Shown in pieces: positions 1 to 6,577 of a stretch of DNA of 6,664 nt. The translations under genes and the position numbers were made by a program. The notes beneath the pieces are model-generated. The model saw only the letters and a list, made by a program, of their open reading frames with translations. It was not told the origin of the DNA and ran no database searches. Every line of letters starts with the position of its first letter. Position 1 is the first letter of the stretch. Source of the DNA: JBEKJU01 sp050011095 (GTDB taxonomy: Bacteria > Desulfobacterota > Syntrophorhabdia > Syntrophorhabdales > WCHB1-27); assembly GCA_050011095.1 (NCBI GenBank), contig JBEKJU010000205.1:1-6664 (forward strand), given 5' to 3'.

Positions 1-1
1 C

Positions 2-184
2 GTGCGGGAGCGCCAGAGCGTGGCAAAGGGAGCGATCGTGGGCATGATAGCCTTGGGATCGCGGGTCGATCTCTACATGCCTTGCGAATATGAGCCCCTC
101 GTGAAGGGGGGCCAGAAAGTGAAGAGCGGGCTCACCGTGCTCGCCAGGAAGAGAGGGGAGGATCATGGGAAAGAGGAAGCGTAG
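2..184 (+). CDS. psd: Phosphatidylserine decarboxylase, C-terminal end (5' truncated by window)
   Basis: The last 60 codons of a phosphatidylserine decarboxylase, which converts phosphatidylserine to phosphatidylethanolamine at the inner membrane. The visible stretch carries the C-terminal signature of the family: a G-M-I-x-x-G-S-R-V-D-L-Y-x-P segment, then a V-K-G-G-Q-K-V-K-S-G-x-T-V-L-A segment before a short charged tail. The self-cleavage serine that forms the pyruvoyl group is not in this fragment and should lie upstream of the window. The frame is already open at the window edge, so the GTG at position 2 is not a start. The stop codon TAG is at 182-184, and the last 20 nt overlap the start of the phosphatidylserine synthase gene, implying translational coupling of the two consecutive pathway steps. 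The assignment rests on motif resemblance and on the neighbouring gene. Confidence 0.82.
   Translation: MRERQSVAKGAIVGMIALGSRVDLYMPCEYEPLVKGGQKVKSGLTVLARKRGEDHGKEEA
155..161 (+). promoter_or_regulatory. Ribosome binding site of pssA
   Basis: GGGGAGG lies inside the 3' end of psd, 3 nt before the ATG at 165. The spacing is short, but it is the only purine-rich site near this start and it supports the overlapping start. Confidence 0.5.
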
Positions 185-923
185 AAGCGTCTATCTTTTG
201 CCGAACCTGCTCACGTCCATCAGCCTCTTCGGCGGTTTCTATTCCATGGTGGCGACCATAGACAGGAATTTTATCCATGCAAGCTTCGCCATATTCCTGT
301 CCTGCCTCTGCGACGCCCTCGACGGGCCTGTCGCCCGCAAAACAGGCTCCGCGAGCAGGTTCGGGGTCGAGTACGACTCCCTGGCCGATCTCGTCTCCTT
401 CGGCGTAGCCCCCGCGCTCCTCGCGTACATGTGGGGCCTCAAAGGCTACGGAAGGTTCGGCTGGCTCGCCGCATTTCTCTTCGTGGCGTGCGGCGCCCTG
501 CGCCTCGCCCGCTTCAATGTGCAAAAGGATACGGTGCAGAAGAAGCAGTTCCTCGGCCTCCCTATCCCCATGGGAGGAATGGCAGTGGCTTCCTCCGTCC
601 TCTTCTTCAACGACTTTCAGGTATCTGCCGAAATAACGAAGGTCTTCGCGCCCATCCTCATGTACGTCCTGGCCTTCCTCATGGTGAGCGCGGTTCGCTA
701 CAACAGCACCAAGGAGATGGCCTTCCTGCGGACAAGGCCCTTCGAGGCCATCGTGGCCGCGCTCCTTTTGGCCGTCATCGTGCTCACCCAACCCTCCATC
801 TCCCTGTTCGTCATCTCCATGGGCTACATGGTCTCCGGCCCGGTGCGCTACCTGTTCAAGCGGAAAGGGGTCCAGGAGGAGGTCCCCCACTCGCCCCATG
901 GGCCTCATCCGAAGCAGATGTGA
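165..923 (+). CDS. pssA: CDP-diacylglycerol--serine O-phosphatidyltransferase
   Basis: Complete 252-residue integral membrane enzyme that joins CDP-diacylglycerol and L-serine to give phosphatidylserine and CMP, supplying the decarboxylase encoded just upstream. The CDP-alcohol phosphatidyltransferase signature is complete: D50-x2-D53-G54-x2-A57-R58, then G67-x3-D71-x3-D75. The four aspartates bind the metals and one acts as the catalytic base. The N-terminus (R-R-S-V-Y-L-L-P-N-L-L-T) and the later A-L-R-L-A-R-F-N and G-L-P-I-P segments are typical of bacterial PssA. Several hydrophobic stretches (about 11-30, 36-49, 97-112, 136-148, 160-176, 193-207 and 211-228) fit a multi-pass membrane protein. 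The C-terminal tail is short, charged and His/Pro-rich. Length is normal for the type II (membrane) class. ATG 165 is chosen for its ribosome site and the conserved N-terminus. Unlike the downstream genes it shows no frameshift. Confidence 0.93.
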   Translation: MGKRKRRSVYLLPNLLTSISLFGGFYSMVATIDRNFIHASFAIFLSCLCDALDGPVARKTGSASRFGVEYDSLADLVSFGVAPALLAYMWGLKGYGRFGWLAAFLFVACGALRLARFNVQKDTVQKKQFLGLPIPMGGMAVASSVLFFNDFQVSAEITKVFAPILMYVLAFLMVSAVRYNSTKEMAFLRTRPFEAIVAALLLAVIVLTQPSISLFVISMGYMVSGPVRYLFKRKGVQEEVPHSPHGPHPKQM

Positions 924-941
924 CAGGCTGGAGGCGGCTTA

Positions 942-1004
942 GGTCGGACCGGCCGACCCTTTTAGCCGGTCCGGTCGTCTTTAGTCGTGTCGGACCGGCC
1001 GACC
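942..1004 (+). repeat. Symmetric direct/inverted repeat cluster between pssA and the cheB/cheR gene
   Basis: GTCGGACCGGCCGACC occurs twice, at 943-958 and 989-1004. An inverted copy of its core, GCCGGTCCG, lies between them at 965-973. The core-containing arms begin at 942, 965 and 988, so the step is 23 nt each time. Arm 942-953 can pair with 965-976 (12 positions, two of them G-U) across an 11-nt loop, and 965-976 can pair instead with 988-999, giving mutually exclusive hairpins. Each direct copy is also a short interrupted palindrome (GTCGG/CCGAC). There is no T run, so it is not a classic intrinsic terminator. It may be an operator array, an RNA switch-like structure or a small intergenic repeat; nothing here decides between these. 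The rest of the 924-1139 gap shows only three loose copies of CGTCTTTR (976, 1029, 1095). Confidence 0.6.
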
Positions 1005-1125
1005 GCATGTTCACAAAGTGGGTTAAGCCGTCTTTAGCCTTTCGGATGAAGGGCGTCTCACACCATTGCCGCGCGGAATCGAGCAAGAATCGGACGTCTT
1101 TGGGGTCGATCCGCGCCGGGTAAAG

Positions 1126-1133
1126 AAGGGGAG
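1126..1133 (+). promoter_or_regulatory. Ribosome binding site deciding the start at 1140
   Basis: AAGGGGAG lies 6 nt upstream of ATG 1140, good strength and spacing. The only start codon available in the frame of the CheB domain is GTG 1238, which has no such site and lies inside the first beta strand of the domain. This argues that translation really begins at 1140 and must change frame later. Confidence 0.7.
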
Positions 1134-1139
1134 AGAATC

Positions 1140-1205
1140 ATGAAGAAGCCTTCCAAGCCTCGCGGGAAGAAGGACAAACCGGCCGCCAAAGCAAAAAAGA
1201 GGTAG
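1140..1205 (+). CDS. Short Lys-rich leader ORF = N-terminal tail of the CheB/CheR protein
   Basis: A 21-codon frame with a strong ribosome site, rich in Lys, Pro and Ala (M-K-K-P-S-K-P-R-G-K-K-D...), ending at TAG 1203-1205. Proteins of the CheB-CheR fusion class often begin with a disordered Lys/Pro/Ala tail just before the conserved IVGIGASAGG strand. That strand is encoded at 1235-1264 in the -1 frame relative to this ORF. Shifting back one base at the A run, or adding one A, reads on as E-V-E-L-H-V-G-D-G-P-F-P into the CheB domain with no stop. I therefore read it as the true N-terminus, not an independent peptide, although an attenuating leader peptide cannot be excluded. Confidence 0.65.
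   Translation: MKKPSKPRGKKDKPAAKAKKR
1193..1199 (+). promoter_or_regulatory. In-phase A AAA AAG slippery heptamer at the frame break
   Basis: In the frame of ATG 1140 the codons read gcA AAA AAG, the exact phase required of a -1 slippery site and the same heptamer used in E. coli dnaX. A -1 slip here enters the frame of the CheB domain. A possible downstream stem, CGATGGG 1219-1225 with CCCATCG 1232-1238 (6-nt loop), begins 19 nt after the heptamer, further than the usual 5-9 nt. Purine-rich GGGAAGAAGG (1163-1172) upstream could act as an internal Shine-Dalgarno but is also distant. A simple missing A is equally able to explain the break. Confidence 0.4.
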
Positions 1206-1237
1206 AGCTTCACGTAGGCGATGGGCCCTTCCCCATC

Positions 1238-2821
1238 GTGGGCATCGGCGCCTCAGCCGGGGGTCTGGAAGCCCTCGAACAGTTCCTGGAGCACATGCCC
1301 CAAGGCAGCGGCATGGCCTTTGTCATCGTCCAGCACCTGGACCCGACGCACAAGGGCGTCATGCCGGAGCTCCTCCAGCGTGCCACCCCCATGCAAGTCA
1401 TTCAGGTCAAGGACCGCACTCCAGTCGAGCCTAATCACGTCTACGTGATACCGCCAAATAAGGATATGTCCGTCCTCCACGGTACGCTCCACCTGCTCGA
1501 CCCGACTGCGCCCCGGGGCCTGCGCCTCCCCATCGACTTCTTCTTCCGCTCCCTCGCGGACGACCGCAAGGAGCGGAGCATCGGCGTCATCCTCTCGGGC
1601 ATGGGCACCGACGGCACCGTGGGCCTCAAGGCCATCAAGGAGAAAGCGGGCGTGGTTTTCGTACAGGATCCCGCGTCGGCCAAGTTTGACAGCATGCCCC
1701 GAAGCGCCATCGACGCAGGAGTAGCCGACGTCGTCGCCCCGGTCGGGGAGCTTCCCCGAAAAATCCTCGCCTACCTTGAACGAGCCCCCCTTTTGACGAA
1801 GCCGGGATTTCTTCTCGAGGGTAAGGCCCAGAGCGCCCTGGAAAAGGTCGTCATTCTCCTGAGATCACGTACGGGCCACGATTTTTCGCTCTACAAGAAG
1901 AGCACCGTCTATCGCCGGATCGAGCGGCGCATGGGCATCCACCAGATCGAGGGGATCTCGGAGTATGTGCGGTTTCTCCGGGAGAATCCTCAGGAGCTCG
2001 AACTCCTCTTCAAGGAACTCTTGATCGGCGTCACGAGCTTCTTTCGCGATCCGGCGGCGTGGGAACACCTAAAAGACGCCATTCTTGGGCTCCTCGCGGA
2101 CCGTCCCTCCGGTCAGGTGCTCAGGGCCTGGGTGCCCGCCTGCTCTAGCGGGGAGGAGGCCTATTCCTTGGCGATCCTTTTCAAAGAGGCCCTCGACCAG
2201 GTGAGGCAAGAGAGAAACTTCTCCCTCCAGGTCTTTGCGACCGACCTGGACCGCGAAGCCGTCGACAAGGCCCGACAGGGGGTCTTTCCGGCCAACATCT
2301 CCACCGATGTGTCTCCCCGGGCGTCTCAAGGGTTCTTTGTCAAGGAAGGGGACGGGTACCGGGTCTGCAAGGAGATCCGGGAGATGGCGGTCTTCGCCGT
2401 GCAAAACATCGTCATGGGCCCTCCCTTCACGAAGCTCGACATCCTGAGTTGCCGGAATCTCTTGATCTATCTTGACCCCGAGTTCCAGAAAAAGCTCGTG
2501 CCCCTCTTTCACTACAGCCTCAACCCAGGAGGGATTCTCTTTCTGGGGAGCGCGGAGACCGTCGGCGACTTTACCGATCTCTTCGCCCTGCTTGACAGTA
2601 AGTCCCGGTTCTTCAGGCGCCTCGACGCCGCCCTGCGGACGGAGCCGATGGAGTTTCCCTCCTCCTTTGCCCCGCCGCTTCCAGAGCAGGCCATGAAGGT
2701 GAAACCACCCGTCAACCTCCAGCCCCTCGAGGATCAGGTGCTCCTGCAACGGTATTCCCCCGGCGGAGGTGCTCGTCAACAACAAGGGCGACATCCTCTA
2801 CATCAGCGGGAGGACGGGTAA
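1238..2821 (+). CDS. CheB methylesterase + CheR methyltransferase portion (fragment 1 of the broken gene)
   Basis: Numbered from GTG 1238. CheB domain, residues 1-180: the nucleophile Ser6 sits in G-A-S-A-G-G, the catalytic His33 in V-Q-H-L-D-P, and Asp125 in S-G-M-G-T-D-G-T-V-G. The glutamyl methylesterase/deamidase triad is therefore intact. CheR follows: a helical part around 185-265 (Y-K-K-S-T-V-Y-R-R-I-E-R-R-M, then G-V-T-S-F-F-R-D) and a SAM-dependent methyltransferase core around 290-470 with A-C-S-S-G-E-E-A-Y-S, F-A-T-D-L-D and S-C-R-N-L-L-I-Y-L. Family knowledge: these act on receptor or receptor-like glutamates; the partner here is unknown. GTG 1238 lies inside the first beta strand and is not a credible start; the real one is probably ATG 1140. 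Codons after about 2761 (the last 20 residues) are out of frame because of an extra C at 2757-2761. Confidence 0.85.
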   Translation: MGIGASAGGLEALEQFLEHMPQGSGMAFVIVQHLDPTHKGVMPELLQRATPMQVIQVKDRTPVEPNHVYVIPPNKDMSVLHGTLHLLDPTAPRGLRLPIDFFFRSLADDRKERSIGVILSGMGTDGTVGLKAIKEKAGVVFVQDPASAKFDSMPRSAIDAGVADVVAPVGELPRKILAYLERAPLLTKPGFLLEGKAQSALEKVVILLRSRTGHDFSLYKKSTVYRRIERRMGIHQIEGISEYVRFLRENPQELELLFKELLIGVTSFFRDPAAWEHLKDAILGLLADRPSGQVLRAWVPACSSGEEAYSLAILFKEALDQVRQERNFSLQVFATDLDREAVDKARQGVFPANISTDVSPRASQGFFVKEGDGYRVCKEIREMAVFAVQNIVMGPPFTKLDILSCRNLLIYLDPEFQKKLVPLFHYSLNPGGILFLGSAETVGDFTDLFALLDSKSRFFRRLDAALRTEPMEFPSSFAPPLPEQAMKVKPPVNLQPLEDQVLLQRYSPGGGARQQQGRHPLHQREDG

Positions 2822-3899
2822 GTACTTGGAGCCCGCGGCCGGCAAGGCGAACTGGAACATCTTTGCCATGGCCCGGGAGGGGCTGCGCTACGAGCTCGCC
2901 GAAGCCTTTCAGAAAGTAGTGCGGCAAAAAGGCGCGCTCACCCTCAAGAACCTGAAGGTGGGCACCAACGGCGGGGTGCAGGCCCTGGACCTCACAGTCC
3001 GGGCGCTCGCCGAGCCGGAGGGACTTCGTGACATGATAATGATCGTCTTTACGGACATCGCGGCGCCTCCCGAGGCGAAGGCCTCAGGGACCACCCGGCG
3101 GACCCCTGCGGGTGCCGCCCGACTGGCCCACATGGAGGAGGAACTCCAGCAGGCCCGTGAAGAGCTGCGTTCTACCCGCGAAGAGATGCAGACCTCCCAG
3201 GAAGAGCTGAAATCGACCAATGAGGAATTGCAATCGACAAACGAAGAGCTACAGTCCACGAACGAAGAGCTCACCACCTCGAAAGAAGAGATGCAGTCAA
3301 TGAAAGAAGAGATGCAGACAGTCAACCACGAGCTCAGGGCCAAGGTGGACGAGCTTTCCCGGACGAACAACGACATGAAGAACCTCCTTGAGAGCACGGA
3401 CATCGCCACGTTGTTTCTCGACAGCGAGTTCAGGGTGCGCCGTTTCACCAACCAGGCGACGAAGGTCATCAAGCTCATCCCCTGGGGACGTGGGCCGGCC
3501 TATTACCGACCAATCTTCCAGCCTCCTCTATCCCGAGCTGGCCTAGGACGTGCGGGAGGTGCTGCGGACGCTCGTCTTTGCCGAAAAGGAAATCGCCACA
3601 AAGGATGGGCGCTGGTTTATCGTGCGCACCATGCCCTACCGCACGATCGAGAACATGATCGATGGCGTGGTGATCACTTTTACGGACATCACCATATCGA
3701 GGACTCTGGAGGTGAAACTCAGGGAGAGTCTGGCGCTCTATCAGGTCCCTTTCGAGAAGATCGGGGAGGGCATCATGTTTCAGAATACCGGAGGGGAAAT
3801 CACGTTCGTGAACGTCGCGGCCGGGCGTATCCTCGGTCTCCCCCGCGACCGGCTGCGGGAGCGCTCATCCACCGATCCCCTCTCGCAGGCCGTTCATGA
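2769..3899 (+). CDS. PAS + heptad coiled coil + PAS start (fragment 2 of the broken gene)
   Basis: Continuation of the CheB/CheR protein, with true coding from about 2760 to about 3482. A PAS-like domain begins V-L-V-N-N-K-G-D-I-L-Y-I-S-G-R-T-G-K-Y-L, typical of this fusion class, and ends at I-M-I-V-F-T-D-I near residue 96. A long polar coiled coil follows, with nine EEL/EEM heptads, then the opening of a second PAS domain (S-T-D-I-A-T-L-F-L-D-S-E-F-R-V-R-R-F-T). At 3477-3489 the reading should go I-P-G-D-V-G-R-P but an extra C changes it to I-P-W-G-R. Everything from 3483 to 3899 in this frame (about 139 residues rich in Arg, Gly and His) is out-of-frame noise. GTG 2769 has no ribosome site and is not a real start. 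No catalytic residues are expected. The domains probably sense a ligand or redox state and pass the signal along the coiled coil. Confidence 0.75.
   Translation: MLVNNKGDILYISGRTGKYLEPAAGKANWNIFAMAREGLRYELAEAFQKVVRQKGALTLKNLKVGTNGGVQALDLTVRALAEPEGLRDMIMIVFTDIAAPPEAKASGTTRRTPAGAARLAHMEEELQQAREELRSTREEMQTSQEELKSTNEELQSTNEELQSTNEELTTSKEEMQSMKEEMQTVNHELRAKVDELSRTNNDMKNLLESTDIATLFLDSEFRVRRFTNQATKVIKLIPWGRGPAYYRPIFQPPLSRAGLGRAGGAADARLCRKGNRHKGWALVYRAHHALPHDREHDRWRGDHFYGHHHIEDSGGETQGESGALSGPFREDRGGHHVSEYRRGNHVRERRGRAYPRSPPRPAAGALIHRSPLAGRS
3138..3326 (+). repeat. Nine 21-bp heptad repeats coding a coiled coil
   Basis: Nine consecutive 21-nt units start at 3138, 3159, 3180, 3201, 3222, 3243, 3264, 3285 and 3306. 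Each begins GARGAR and encodes an E-E-[LM] heptad; the middle units read E-E-L-Q-S-T-N. The units differ mainly at third codon positions, so selection acts on the heptad rather than on the DNA. The predicted rod is polar and Glu-rich and connects two PAS domains, a usual arrangement in CheB-CheR-PAS proteins. Confidence 0.8.
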
Positions 3900-4125
3900 G
3901 GATGGGTCGCCCTTCTCCGCGGAAGGCTGTCTCGCAGTGGTCGCCCTTGTCACGGGCGCACCCGTTGAGAACGTGGTGATGGGCGTGCTCAACCCCTCGA
4001 CCCAGCGGCGGGTGTGGATCAACGCGAGCGCGACGCCCGTGGTGCTGCCGGGAGAGGAGAAGCCCTCCCACGTGTACATGATCTTTCATGAGATCGCTCA
4101 AGGCCGGATGTTTGAGGGGACATAA
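3550..4125 (+). CDS. C-terminal PAS portion of the CheB/CheR-PAS protein (fragment 3)
   Basis: The coding frame is recovered from about 3481: P-G-D-V-G-R-P-I-T-D, then S-S-S-L-L-Y-P-E-L-A, TAG at 3544-3546, then D-V-R-E-V-L-R-T-L-V-F. The PAS domain finishes with R-W-F-I-V-R-T-M-P-Y-R-T and G-V-V-I-T-F-T-D-I-T around residue 50. A further PAS domain follows (E-K-I-G-E-G-I-M-F-Q-N to V-Y-M-I-F-H-E-I, about 65-185). The TAG replaces what is probably Glu in relatives. GTG 3550 starts two codons after the TAG without a clear ribosome site, so independent expression is doubtful. The stop TAA at 4123-4125 is shared with the ribosome site of the next gene, indicating a co-transcribed pair. A separate PAS-only protein is the less likely alternative. 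Confidence 0.75.
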   Translation: MREVLRTLVFAEKEIATKDGRWFIVRTMPYRTIENMIDGVVITFTDITISRTLEVKLRESLALYQVPFEKIGEGIMFQNTGGEITFVNVAAGRILGLPRDRLRERSSTDPLSQAVHEDGSPFSAEGCLAVVALVTGAPVENVVMGVLNPSTQRRVWINASATPVVLPGEEKPSHVYMIFHEIAQGRMFEGT

Positions 4126-4129
4126 GGAG
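4124..4129 (+). promoter_or_regulatory. Ribosome binding site of the hybrid kinase gene
   Basis: AAGGAG begins inside the TAA stop of the upstream gene and lies 8 nt before GTG 4138. Its strength and spacing fix the GTG start and imply translational coupling within an operon. Confidence 0.8.
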
Positions 4130-4137
4130 ACCGGACC

Positions 4138-5130
4138 GTGAAGAAGGAGAAGGGCACGCCCAAAGACGGAAGCCTGCATCGCAGGGCCGAAGAGCGGCTG
4201 AAAGGGGAAAAGAGGGGAACCGGACCTTCCCCCACGGAGCAAGACGCCCTGCGGATGGTCCACGAGCTCGAGGTCCATCAGATCGAGCTGGAACTGCAAG
4301 ACGAGGAACTCAAACAGGCCCGGGGAGATCTCGAGAAACAATTAGAAAAGTATTCCGACCTCTACAACTTCGCCCCCATAGGTTATTTTACGCTCGACAA
4401 AACGGGAACTATCCAGGAGGCCAACCTCACCGGGGCAAGGCTCCTCGGGATCAACCGGTCCGGGCTAGTGGGCAGGCGCCTAGGCTCCTTCCTGCACGAC
4501 GAATCGCTTCACTTCTTCGATGGGTTTCTCAGAGAGCTATACGACGGAACAGCCGGGCCGACCTGCGAGTTGGCGCTCCTCACACTGGGAGACCCGCCCA
4601 GGTACATACGAATCGAGGGGACCCCCGAAGTATCCGACGGGGGCGAGGTCCTGCACTGCCGCATGGTGATGATCGATGTCACCCGAAGAAAACAAGCCGA
4701 GGAGGCGCTGCAGCGGAGCGAGCGCCGTTACCACTCGCTGTTCGAGAACATGTTGGATGGGTTTGCTTACTGCAAGATGCTCTTTGACGATCAGATGCGG
4801 CCGGTAGACTTTGTGTATCTCGTCAACGACGCGTTTGGAAAATTGACCGGTCTGGAAAGCGTGACGGGCAAGAAGGTCACAGAGGTGATCCCCGGGATCA
4901 CAGAAGCGCATCCGGAGTTGTTTGAAACCTATGGCCGGGTGGCATTGACAGGCCGTCCTGAGAGCTTTGAAATTGAGTTTGCACCCTTAACGCATGGCTG
5001 GCCATCTCGGTATACAGCACGGAAAAAGAGTACTTCAAGGCGGTTTTCGAGGACGTCACCGAGCGAAAGCGCGCGGAGGCGGTACTCAACGACACACACA
5101 GAATTCTCATCGACGCGAAAAACGAGGTAG
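4138..5130 (+). CDS. Sensory PAS-PAS half of the hybrid kinase (fragment 1)
   Basis: 330 codons from GTG 4138, of which the first 284 are in the true frame (to 4988). Residues 36-72 form a Glu/Leu-rich coiled segment (V-H-E-L-E-V-H-Q-I-E-L-E-L-Q-D-E-E-L). PAS 1 (72-185) opens with Y-S-D-L-Y-N-F-A-P-I-G-Y-F-T-L-D, the form commonly seen in PAS sensor kinases with this coiled prefix. It ends at M-V-M-I-D-V-T-R-R-K-Q-A-E-E-A-L. PAS 2 begins R-Y-H-S-L-F-E-N-M-L-D-G-F-A-Y-C-K-M and continues into the break. Residues 285-330 (Arg/Ser/Thr-rich) are out of frame because of the lost A at 4989-4990. The ligand is unknown; Cys212 is present but no clear cofactor motif is seen. Confidence 0.82.
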   Translation: MKKEKGTPKDGSLHRRAEERLKGEKRGTGPSPTEQDALRMVHELEVHQIELELQDEELKQARGDLEKQLEKYSDLYNFAPIGYFTLDKTGTIQEANLTGARLLGINRSGLVGRRLGSFLHDESLHFFDGFLRELYDGTAGPTCELALLTLGDPPRYIRIEGTPEVSDGGEVLHCRMVMIDVTRRKQAEEALQRSERRYHSLFENMLDGFAYCKMLFDDQMRPVDFVYLVNDAFGKLTGLESVTGKKVTEVIPGITEAHPELFETYGRVALTGRPESFEIEFAPLTHGWPSRYTARKKSTSRRFSRTSPSESARRRYSTTHTEFSSTRKTR

Positions 5131-5138
5131 ACCGTATC

Positions 5139-5948
<810 letters not shown>

Positions 5949-6515
5949 GCAGTCCCAGGATTCGGGAAATGGGGATAACTCGATTCTCCGGGGGCACGAA
6001 GCGATACTTTTTGTCGACGATGAAGAGGATCTCGTGGCCATGGCCTATGAGATGCTGACGGACCTCGGCTGCCGCGTCACTGCCAAAACCGGCGCCAGGG
6101 AGGCCCTCGCACTCTTCAGGTTGAACCCATCCCGGTTCGATCTCCTGATTACCGACCAGACCATGCCCGAAATGACAGGCGTCGAGCTTGCTGGTGAGGT
6201 CCTCACCCCAAGGGTGGACATGCCCATCATTATATGCACGGGCTTTAGTCACGTTGTGGATGCCGACACCTCAAGTGCGGCCGGCGTCAGAGCCTTTGCT
6301 ATGAAGCCTCTGACAAAGAAAGAGATGGCCATGACCATCAGGAAAGTGCTCGACGAGTAAGTCCGGTAGCAGCTTTCTCCTGGCGATCGATAGAATTGCC
6401 GGACTCTCTCCATCCAACCTTCGGTAGCTTCCTCTTCATCGGGTTCGTGGGGTAGATCTTCTCAGTCACTACGCCTCGACATAAGACCCGATGGTAATCA
6501 TCGCGCATGGCAGCC

Positions 6516-6553
6516 GGGTTGTCACGCGGGGCCAGATAACCCTTTTTTCTTTT
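6516..6553 (+). terminator. Intrinsic (Rho-independent) terminator after the hybrid kinase gene
   Basis: GGGTTGTC (6516-6523) pairs with GATAACCC (6535-6542) over eight positions including one G-U. The loop is 11 nt, and TTTTTTCTTTT follows immediately (6543-6553). It should end the cheB/cheR-kinase transcript. The rest of 6361-6515 shows no gene or clear site, only two weak inverted repeats (GTCCGG 6361/CCGGAC 6399, and CATCGGGT 6437/ACCCGATG 6486). Confidence 0.75.
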
Positions 6554-6563
6554 CCTTATGTCG

Positions 6564-6572
6564 TGTTATGAT
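6564..6572 (+). promoter_or_regulatory. Possible extended -10 promoter element of the response regulator gene
   Basis: TGTTATGAT is an extended -10 (TGn + TATGAT, one mismatch to TATAAT). The -10 hexamer ends 5 nt before ATG 6578, so transcription would begin at or next to the start codon. The region at -35 is only the T run of the terminator and matches TTGACA poorly, which an extended -10 can tolerate. No ribosome site is seen before ATG 6578. Confidence 0.35.
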
Positions 6573-6577
6573 GTGCC

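Larger units (their letters stand above)
1140..4125 (+). pseudogene. CheB methylesterase/CheR methyltransferase-PAS fusion gene, frameshifted (reconstructed whole)
   Basis: One gene split by small lesions. Order after correction: Lys-rich N-terminal tail (residues 1-25), CheB methylesterase (about 30-215, Ser39, His66, Asp158), CheR helical and SAM-binding methyltransferase domains (about 220-505), PAS (about 535-650), a long coiled coil (about 667-740), and two further PAS domains (about 750-865 and 870-990). Lesions: one A too few in the A run at 1193-1198, one C too many at 2757-2761, one C too many at 3479-3482, and TAG at 3544-3546 where relatives normally have a charged residue, probably Glu. 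With the three indels undone the gene is 995 codons including the stop, in frame throughout. Such fusions lack the CheB receiver domain and are usually cytosolic sensory regulators rather than classic chemotaxis enzymes. As written, the sequence cannot give a full-length product by ordinary translation. Sequencing error, recent decay and frameshifting remain possible. Confidence 0.85.

Noticed and set aside
132..908. 258-codon open frame on the - strand opposite pssA
   Set aside because: It mirrors the coding frame of a well-supported pssA in GC-rich DNA; the product is a Gly/Glu/His/Asp-rich string with no recognisable domain and no ribosome site.
943..1004. CRISPR-like or mobile-element end
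   Set aside because: Only two direct copies, no regular spacers, no transposase and no target duplication in the window.
1048..1070. Sigma-54 promoter ending in ATTGCC before the cheB/cheR gene
   Set aside because: There is a TTGC but no GG at the required distance (GG-N10-GC), so the match fails.
2757..2761. Programmed +1 frameshift at the C run
   Set aside because: No stimulatory element is seen, and similar indels occur at four other runs in the locus; an extra base is simpler.
2069..2794. 241-codon - strand open frame opposite the CheR domain
   Set aside because: Antisense shadow of clear CheR coding sequence, low-complexity translation, no domain.
2909..3478. 189-codon - strand frame with Ser-rich repeats
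   Set aside because: The Ser/Cys-rich repeat is simply the reverse complement of the Glu-rich heptad array at 3138-3326.
3544..3546. TAG as a pyrrolysine codon
   Set aside because: The residue expected there is probably Glu, the gene carries several other lesions, and no Pyl machinery is visible; kept only as a remote option.
6361..6404. GTCCGG/CCGGAC inverted repeat as a terminator
   Set aside because: Only 6 bp with a loop of about 32 nt and no T run; the hairpin at 6516-6542 is far better.
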